A stretch of 57,881 bases of DNA from Acidobacteriota bacterium (lineage in GTDB: Bacteria; Acidobacteriota; Vicinamibacteria; Vicinamibacterales; CAVVIG01): assembly GCA_003222535.1 (NCBI GenBank), contig QHWJ01000334.1:1-57881 (forward strand). Reading direction: 5' to 3'. Shown here piece after piece: positions 52,309 to 57,881 of this stretch. The translations under genes were made by a program, and so were the position numbers. Position 1 is the first letter of the stretch, and the number at the start of each line of letters is the position of its first letter. Under the pieces are notes generated by a model. It was not told the origin of the DNA, made no database searches, and worked only from the letters and a program-made list of their open reading frames with translations.

Positions 52309-52602
52309 ATGCCGAAAGCAAGCTGGTTCGACGACAAAGCAGAACACCCGATGCTGCAGGAGCACGCGACCAAGCTCGACTCGTTCACGAGCGCGCTCGC
52401 CGACGGCGTCGTCTCGAAACGCGAGCTCGAGAGTCAGGAGCAACGTCTCGCGACGGCGATGAAAGCGCTCGAACCCGAGTTGAGCGATGCGCTGCACGCG
52501 AAAGTGACGACGGTTCTCGTCGAGCTCTCGGCGTACAACGTGATGCGCCTGCTGCACGAGCTGCAGACGCAGCGGGCGAAGATGGCGTTCCACAACGCGT
52601 GA
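52309..52602 (+). CDS. Conserved small helical protein, function unknown
   Basis: 97 residues, mostly helical and charged: PKASWFDDKAEHPMLQEHAT, then ADGVVSKRELESQEQRLATA and VTTVLVELSAYNVMRLLHEL. An AGAGGAAGCGG ribosome site precedes the ATG. I recall similar small proteins from other phyla (start ASWFDDK, end near MRLLHELQ) with no assigned role. It lies alone between repeats. The upstream gap 52200-52268 carries CACGAAGGC words. Confidence 0.65.
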   Translation: MPKASWFDDKAEHPMLQEHATKLDSFTSALADGVVSKRELESQEQRLATAMKALEPELSDALHAKVTTVLVELSAYNVMRLLHELQTQRAKMAFHNA

Positions 52603-52609
52603 GACGGTT

Positions 52610-52690
52610 CATCACGAAGGCACGACGAGCACAAAGCGCACGAAGGACGTCTTGTACAAAACTGTAGGGCGGCCCTTTCAGGGCCGCCGA
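52610..52690. repeat. ACGAAGG words and a CTTTCAG palindrome
   Basis: ATCACGAAGGCACGACGAGC and GCGCACGAAGGACG followed by GGGCGGCCCTTTCAGGGCCGCC. It sits between the small protein and the convergent peroxidase-like gene, where it may terminate both. Confidence 0.7.
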
Positions 52691-52707
52691 TCGCGGGCCT
52701 GACCGCT

Positions 52708-54271
52708 CTACGGACAGCCCTGGAACTGGAGGACTGGCGACCCGCTCGGCACCGATCGCGGGACGAGCTTGCAGAGATGTTCCCTTCTGGCGCGCTCGTC
52801 CAGTAGCCCGTCTCTGACGAACGCAACCAGATCCGAGAATTCGGTCCGGTTTAATTCGATTGGATTTCTCAGCTTGCGATCGAGCCGGCCCAGTACTGGT
52901 TCGATCGGGCCAAGACGATGAGTGAGGTCGAGAGCCACACCGGCGGCGACGGGATTGTAGTGGCGAGCTGATTCGTCGACGTCCAGATGATGTCGGATGG
53001 CATCCTCTAGCCTGGTGAATGCGCCGTTGTGGAAGAATGCCGGCGCGACGGCAAGATTTCTCAGCGGCGCTGTCCGGAATTTGTAGCGGTCGGCGCGGTT
53101 GCCGGTGACTTGCTCGAGACCAAAGTCCTCGTCCTGTCCCGGGCCGTCGAAGATCATGTTGCCCGTTCCGACGCCGAAGTACGGCGCAACCTGCGGAACG
53201 CCAACAACACGATTCTTGACATCAGTGAACATCTCGTTCGCGTCGCCGGCCACGGCATGGCACGTCACACACCTGGCTCTTCCGAAAAAGAGCAGCGCGC
53301 CGCGTTTCTCCGAGTCGGTCATCGCATCGCGCTGACCGCGTGCGAACCGGTCGATCGGCGCGTTCGCAAACGTCAGCGTGAGCTCGAACTCAGCGATCGC
53401 AAGTCCGAACATCGTGAAGTCGATCGGCTTGCCGCCGGCGACTTCAGGGAAGAGCTCACCGAACAACCGCCGGTACTCGGGATCGTGGTTCAAAAGCTCG
53501 AGACCTTTCCGTCGAATCGGCTTGTTTCGAAAGCCTGTTGCGTCTGGTGACGGCACAATCTCGCCGAGTCCATCATCGAACTGGCAGAACAGGGTTCCGT
53601 CCGAGGTCGTTGGAACGGCAGACTCCGGTAAACCCGGCAACTTCGACCATCTCCGTCGGCGGGATGTGAGCCTGCGCCTGTAACAAGTGGCGGAACACAG
53701 GCGAGCCGGGCGGAAACCGTGCGTCATCTTCCGGCGGTGGAAAGTGGAATCCGAGTGAGTTGTCGAACGGATCGCCGGACGGCGCGCTGAACCGGCCGTT
53801 CCACATCAATGCGGACAGGAAGGCCGTGTTGATGACGAGCGGGGACCGCCGCTGGTTGCGCGGTCCCGCGCGATTCGGTCCCACGAAACCATTGTTCTGA
53901 ACGCCGATCGCCATACCCTGCGAATCGCCGAATCCATTCGTCGGCGAATGGCAGCCGCCGCACGTGTTGTCGTGGTGCAGCGAATGGAGCGTGTCGAACT
54001 CGAATCCGACCGGGTTGAAGCCGCTGTCGAACGTCACTTTCGCTCTCAAGAGCGTGGAGAACCCATTTGCCACGCCCGTGCCCGTCAGCGTGAACGTATC
54101 AACCACGACTCCCTGTCCTGGGATCTGCGCCGGCTTCGTGAACCTCAGTTGATAGCTGAAGTTGTAGCGGCCGCCAAGGTTGTCCGTGGCCGTCCCGCTG
54201 ATTCTCCATAACAGCCGGCCGCGAAGGCTGACGCGTCCATCCTCCTCATCCCTGCATTCGATCTCGGTCAC
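52708..54271 (-). pseudogene. MauG/cytochrome c peroxidase-like di-haem protein, frameshifted and possibly chimeric
   Basis: Two overlapping frames together give one protein. The upstream frame (53573-54271) has the first haem site NTCGGCHSPTNGFGDSQG and RSPLVINTAFLSALMWNGRF; the downstream frame (52708 to about 53640) has the second, GRARCVTCHAVAGDANEMFT, and ending PVLQFQGCP. The frame changes near 53600, between AHIPPTEMVEVAGF and DGTLFCQFDDGLGE. The first 90 residues (DNLGGRYNFSYQLRFTKPAQ and VVVDTFTLTGTGVANG) look like an unrelated beta-sandwich joined just before the first haem site, and there is no signal peptide. It is probably a broken fusion; normal relatives are periplasmic electron-transfer enzymes. 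Confidence 0.6.
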
Positions 54272-54576
54272 CTCGTTCGGGATGGGTCAGGATGCCATCT
54301 GGCTGCACGATCGCCGAGGCGATCGTTCTCTCTCGTCGGAAGGCACCGTCATCAATCGGATGGGGGCAGCCTCGCTCCCGTCGGTTCTCGCCCAACGGCC
54401 GATACGTGCACTATCTGCGTGAGTCGACTGGATCTGTACGGGAGCTGTGGCGCGCCGACATCGAATCGGGCAGGAATGAACCGGTGTTACCAGGCATCGC
54501 GATTGTGTCCTATGTGTCCATTGTGTTTGATCAACGTAGTGAATCAGGCAAGCCGCTGACGAGGAACAAGCTCTAA
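54270..54576 (+). pseudogene. C-terminal propeller remnant of a protein kinase/TolB-like protein
   Basis: In two frames: GQDAIWLHDRRGDRSLSSEG, then RFSPNGRYVHYLRESTGSVR and ELWRADIESGRNEPVLPGI. These are typical blades at the C-terminus of acidobacterial serine/threonine kinases with WD40/TolB propellers. A frameshift near 54350 splits them and neither the kinase domain nor the end is present. Confidence 0.5.
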
Positions 54577-54609
54577 GATTAGCGTGCTTCGTACGAGAAC
54601 GTGAGCTGA

Positions 54610-54692
54610 GAGGATAGTCCGCATTAAGGCCGTGCCGCCACACCGGATTTACGAAAGATCCCTTATCAAACCGTGCCTCGCCGTCTCCGACA
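54610..54692 (+). repeat. Direct repeat, copy 1
   Basis: GAGGATAGTCCGCATTAAGG then CCGTGCCGCCACACCGGATT and, after a small gap, CCTCGCCGTCTCCGACAGC. About 90 percent identical to copy 2 at 57194-57275. The two copies bracket the NHL fragment and the DUF6351 gene. Confidence 0.9.
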
Positions 54693-54966
54693 GCAACGGC
54701 TCGGTGTGGGACGTGACGTCTCGCACGACGCGCCCCAGACCCGGCTCTACAACGCCGACGGCGAGAACAACCACGTAGAGACGCTCCTGCGCGAGAGTGG
54801 CAAAGTCCTCGCGAAGTTCGGGCGCAACGGGCGCCAGGCGGGTGAGTTCGACCGGGTGCACAACCTCGCCGTGGACTCTCGGGGCAACATCTACACGACC
54901 GAGGTGGACACCGGGAAGCGCGCGCAGAAGTTCGTCTTCACGGGCACGTTCCCCGTCGAGGAGTGA
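54673..54966 (+). pseudogene. C-terminal NHL-repeat fragment
   Basis: 97 codons. The part VLAKFGRNGRQAGEFDRVHN then LAVDSRGNIYTTEVDTGKRA-QKFVF is a complete last NHL blade plus terminus. The preceding part (TRLYNADGENNHVETLLRES) is less clear, and the Arg-rich first residues come from the direct repeat. The rest of the propeller is missing. Confidence 0.6.
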
Positions 54967-54988
54967 CCGCGCGCCCGCCTGACGCTGG

Positions 54989-57193
54989 TTATTCCCTGCC
55001 GCTGGCGTGCAGCGTGCGCGGCCGCCCCGCGTCGCCCTTCGTATAGTCGCAGACCCCGTCCGGGAAGATCTGCCGGAGGCGTGACACCTGCTCGGGCGTC
55101 GGCGTCCACGGCGCGTACAGCCCGCGATCGACTGCAGCGTCGACCGGTTGGAGGAAGCACTTGAAGATGCCGCCTTCGGTCGGGCCGCCGGTCACGATCC
55201 TCGACGTCGCGTGGATCGGGAAGAGTTGCGTGCACGCGCCCGGGGGGCGCTCGTCGAGGATCCCCGCCCAGACGTCGTCCCCCGCGGCGATCAGCGACCC
55301 GTCGGTGGCGAAGCAGCTGTCGACGGCCGCGGCCGGCTTGTTGTCGGCGACGCCGCGCTCGGGGTGCGCGCGGATGTTGGTCATCCACTCGTCGATGACG
55401 CGCAGCGCCAGTGGCGTCTGGTCGAACTGCGGGCCGGCCGGCCGCGCGTCGGTGAACCAGATCACCTGGTTCGCCGCATCGCCGCCGTGGTTCAGCATCC
55501 GCTGCCGCGCCGCGAACGACTGGTGCGAGTGGTGCATGTCCAGGAACGGCTCGAGGTAGTGCCGCCAGTCGATCAGCGGGATGTCGATCTTCCCCCGGAA
55601 GACCATGCCGGAACGGTACGCCGCATGCTGGGCCTGGCGGTCGCCCCGGCGCCGCGGCGCCGGCGTCAACCCGCCGTCGGGCGAGAGGTTCATGTTGCCG
55701 GCGCTCCAGACGTCCACGTCGACGGGGCAGGCCGTAAGGATGTACGGGCAGCCTTCCTGCACCATGTCCTTCGCCTCCTTCCACGACCCGACGCTCGCGT
55801 TGAGGTCGAGGAATTCGTCGAAGGAGATCCGACCGTCCCGCAGCGCCTGGAGCCCGTACTGGACGCCGACATTGTCCCACGGGTTCCGGGCGAAGCCGGT
55901 CGCGTCGCGCCCGTAGATGTTCACAAGGTCCGCCCAGTGCGTCCACTCGACCGAGGCCTGCTGCTCGGGCGTGATCCCGGGCGCCGTGCCGAAGTGGGGA
56001 TTGAGGGTCAGCGGCGAGAGCCCGCGCCACCCGTTGATACACTCCGTCGAGCCCGGCGTCGGCATGTACGGCATCAGCGGCGCAAACGGGTTCGGGGCGG
56101 CGTCGGACGTGTTGAGACCCTCGACCAGGCGGCGGTTGGCCCACGTGCGCCACATCGAGAGCGGGTCGGCGATCGCCTTCGAGTCCAGCCAGCGCTCGAG
56201 CAGCTCGCAGTCGCCGATGTGGATCGTCTGGGTGACCATGTCCGGGTACGAGTACTGCGGCACGCCGGCGTCGATGAGGCCCGGGTGGTTCTGGCCATAG
56301 ACGTACTGCTGGATGGCGCCGCCGGAGCCGCCCACGCCGACGGTGTATTCGGGCTCGGCATAGGCCGTGACGAAGCGGCTCTTGACCATGATCGCCGTCT
56401 CGCCCCCGAGCTGGAGGTTGTAGTGCGTGCCTGTCTTGGTACCGGTCGAGTTCCACGCCGAGAGGTCGGGCACCGCGGCGCCCCGGCCTCCCGGCGACAG
56501 CATCGCGATCGAGTAGATGAAGCGGTTGATCGTCCCCCGCTCCCAGCGGATGACGAAGTCGACCGTCCGCCCGTCGAGCGTTGTCACCGTCGCCATGTCC
56601 GCAGGCCGCGGGGCGCTCGGGTGGAACGGCTTCCACGGATTCGACGTCGGCGCCGTGGTCGAGCGGTAGAAGAACCCCACCCGCGTCTCGGCGCTGCAGG
56701 TCTCCGTGTCGGTGATGAGGCCGAGCAGCGCGATGGCGCGGTGGCCCTCCGTCGCGCACAGGAAGACCTCCTGTCGCGGCCCGGAGAACATGGGGCCCGT
56801 GATCGGATGATTCACGATCGCGAGCTTGACCCGCTTCGGGCGCGCCTTTCCCCGACCGGGGACGCGCGCAACGAGCGTGCTCTCGCCGAGCGGCAGGGGG
56901 GTGAGGACGCCCTTGAGCTGATGGTTGCCCTCGGGATCCGGGCCGAACGCCGCCGTCACGTCGATCCCATTGAGCTTGACCGTCACGTCGGCGAGCGCGA
57001 CCCCATCGGGGACTGCCACATTCACGCGCGCGGCACCGCCCGACACGAGGCGCGGCGGGCTCGACACCACGCGCAACGCGAGTGCGCCGTGGTGACTGGG
57101 TGACGGTCCCTCCGCGGCTCCCGCAGGCAGGTTGAGCACGGCCACCGCCATAGCGAGCGCCGCACCGAGTGTCCATCGATGGCATCGACGCAT
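54989..57193 (-). CDS. Exported DUF6351-type protein
   Basis: 734 residues from an ATG immediately beside direct repeat copy 2. Signal peptide WTLGAALAMAVAVLNLPAGAA, an N-terminal beta-sandwich (VVSSPPRLVSGGAARVNVAV; NGIDVTAAFGPDPEGNHQLK), then a long domain that looks like an alpha/beta hydrolase with GVGGSGGAIQQYVYGQNHPG (possible nucleophile elbow GGSGG). DUF6351 proteins are secreted, function unknown; depolymerase activity has been proposed for relatives with similar folds (inference). It is the only clearly intact gene in the last 6 kb and its codon use is very GC-rich like the rest. Confidence 0.8.
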   Translation of the reverse strand: MRRCHRWTLGAALAMAVAVLNLPAGAAEGPSPSHHGALALRVVSSPPRLVSGGAARVNVAVPDGVALADVTVKLNGIDVTAAFGPDPEGNHQLKGVLTPLPLGESTLVARVPGRGKARPKRVKLAIVNHPITGPMFSGPRQEVFLCATEGHRAIALLGLITDTETCSAETRVGFFYRSTTAPTSNPWKPFHPSAPRPADMATVTTLDGRTVDFVIRWERGTINRFIYSIAMLSPGGRGAAVPDLSAWNSTGTKTGTHYNLQLGGETAIMVKSRFVTAYAEPEYTVGVGGSGGAIQQYVYGQNHPGLIDAGVPQYSYPDMVTQTIHIGDCELLERWLDSKAIADPLSMWRTWANRRLVEGLNTSDAAPNPFAPLMPYMPTPGSTECINGWRGLSPLTLNPHFGTAPGITPEQQASVEWTHWADLVNIYGRDATGFARNPWDNVGVQYGLQALRDGRISFDEFLDLNASVGSWKEAKDMVQEGCPYILTACPVDVDVWSAGNMNLSPDGGLTPAPRRRGDRQAQHAAYRSGMVFRGKIDIPLIDWRHYLEPFLDMHHSHQSFAARQRMLNHGGDAANQVIWFTDARPAGPQFDQTPLALRVIDEWMTNIRAHPERGVADNKPAAAVDSCFATDGSLIAAGDDVWAGILDERPPGACTQLFPIHATSRIVTGGPTEGGIFKCFLQPVDAAVDRGLYAPWTPTPEQVSRLRQIFPDGVCDYTKGDAGRPRTLHASGRE

Positions 57194-57275
57194 GAGGATA
57201 GTCCGCATTAAGGCCGTGCCGCCACACCGGATTTACGGAAGATCCCGGACTGCGCCTCGCCGTCTCCGACAGCGC
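57194..57275 (+). repeat. Direct repeat, copy 2
   Basis: Same as copy 1 at 54610 apart from a few changes (ACGGAAGATCCCGGACTGCG in place of ACGAAAGATCCCTTATCAAA). It starts exactly at the ATG of the DUF6351 gene, so it forms the upstream region of that gene. The gap to 57392 holds no gene. Confidence 0.9.
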
Positions 57276-57391
57276 GGATTAGCCGCTTCGCCGGACCGGA
57301 TCATGCCAGATCGACGCGCGCCATGCCCAGATAAATCGGCCTCGACGAGGGAGGAAAAGCGGTGGCGAGGGACACGGGTGCCGATGCGCGC

Positions 57392-57871
57392 TCAGAAGGT
57401 CACGTCGCTCGTCGCGCTCAATTGACAGGCGACATCATCGACGCGCGGCGGCGGGGCACGAGCGGGCCGCGGCTCCGGCCGGTCCGTGGGCAGGCCCAAA
57501 TGCCAGAGGATGCGTTCCACAATGCGCGTGCGCTCGATCAGCGCGAGCAACCGCAGCCGGCCGCCACAGCGCGGGCAGTCGAGCACGTCGATCCCAAACG
57601 TCCGCCGCATGAGCTCGGCCATGCAACGCAATTCCTGCACCGCCGAAAGCGCGCATCGATCGCAAATGCTTGACGACGATTGATGATCGAGCCATGTCGT
57701 CCGCCAAATCCGTGGTGTTGCGAGATGCATTCGGGGGAAGAGCGGACGCGTGTTGGTGGCTGGGCCCGTCGGTGCGTGAAGACTAAACCCGATGAGACAA
57801 GTCGGACGAAGGGCGCGTGGGTTAGACCGGTGGTGTCGCCCGACGGCCGCACGGTTGCGTTCACCGGCCAC
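57392..57871 (-). pseudogene. IS91-type transposase C-terminal remnant
   Basis: The last two thirds reads MAELMRRTFGIDVLDCPRCG then GRLRLLALIERTRIVERILW and HLGLPTDRPEPRPARAPPP, matching the end of IS91-like (Y1) transposases, including the CPRCGG metal knuckle. The catalytic Tyr region is absent; the first 60 codons look unrelated. Confidence 0.65.
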
Positions 57872-57881
57872 GCGCCAACGG
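57815..57881 (+). pseudogene. Fragment homologous to the S9 peptidase at 49124
   Basis: The last 67 bp read VVSPDGRTVAFTGHAPT in frame and match 49690-49765 almost base for base (GTTCACCGGCCACGCGCCAA is identical). It joins unrelated DNA at about 57815, so it is either the edge of a second S9 gene or a duplicated piece. The window ends inside it. Confidence 0.7.

Noticed and set aside
54891-57227. A second, 778-residue minus-strand protein overlapping DUF6351
   Set aside because: Composition is Arg/Gly/Pro-rich with no motif; it is the shifted frame of the DUF6351 gene.

Overview
The window is GC-rich bacterial chromosome that looks like Acidobacteriota, most likely the Vicinamibacteria lineage. 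That assignment is an inference from gene content: a long FtsX/MacB-type permease with two membrane halves, a TonB-dependent receptor with an N-terminal carboxypeptidase-regulatory domain, a VWFA protein of the acidobacterial type, several exported S9 and M28 peptidases, and large exported proteins without known domains. No rRNA gene and no intact tRNA gene was seen.

Layout. 1-9.6 kb: the start of an exported methyltransferase, a Cys-rich membrane protein, an M28 peptidase, a broken M48-like gene, an S9 peptidase, an orphaned Phd-type antitoxin with a deleted PIN toxin, a DUF4062-like stub, then an operon-like minus-strand run of cysteine dioxygenase-like cupin, FAD-linked oxidase and TraB/GumN, plus a TPR/peptidase-MA protein. 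9.8-16.4 kb: a bacterial ceramide (sphingolipid) gene set consisting of acyl carrier protein, acyl-AMP ligase-like protein, serine palmitoyltransferase, CerR-like reductase, bCerS-like N-acyltransferase and a PAP2-family membrane protein. 16.4-26 kb: TonB receptor, FabZ-like hot-dog protein, a degenerate tRNA-like 3' end next to recombinase remnants, an ABC permease, a second Phd/VapC pair and an SDR. 26-46.4 kb: a surface-glycan island with a GINT1-like protein, a DUF1647 protein, a DXD glycosyltransferase, an MsbA-like exporter, two fucosyltransferase-like proteins, a YbhN/UPF0104 protein, two membrane sulfatase-fold proteins and a GT4 enzyme, interrupted by a VWFA plus 1046-aa exported pair and followed by Kup. 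46.4-57.9 kb: GNAT, TPR and S9 genes, then a graveyard of broken genes (amidohydrolase, IS110, MauG-like peroxidase, kinase-type propeller, NHL, IS91-type), with one intact DUF6351 gene between direct repeats.

The most unusual property is the density of short, word-like repeats. One class is degenerate tandem repeats of about 7-9 bp. Another is palindromes centred on CTTTCAG/CTGAAAG. A third is about 100-120-bp elements with inverted ends resembling GAGCCTGTGAAGAAAT. They sit between genes, often exactly at start or stop codons, and several lie in frame inside coding regions (GT4, CerR-like, GINT1-like, S9, TraB, fucosyltransferase), where they add peptide segments near N-termini or in loops. 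A second theme is small internal deletions with frameshifts (M48-like, VapC, acyl-AMP ligase, second S9, MauG-like). These could be real decay or assembly error and need read-level checking.
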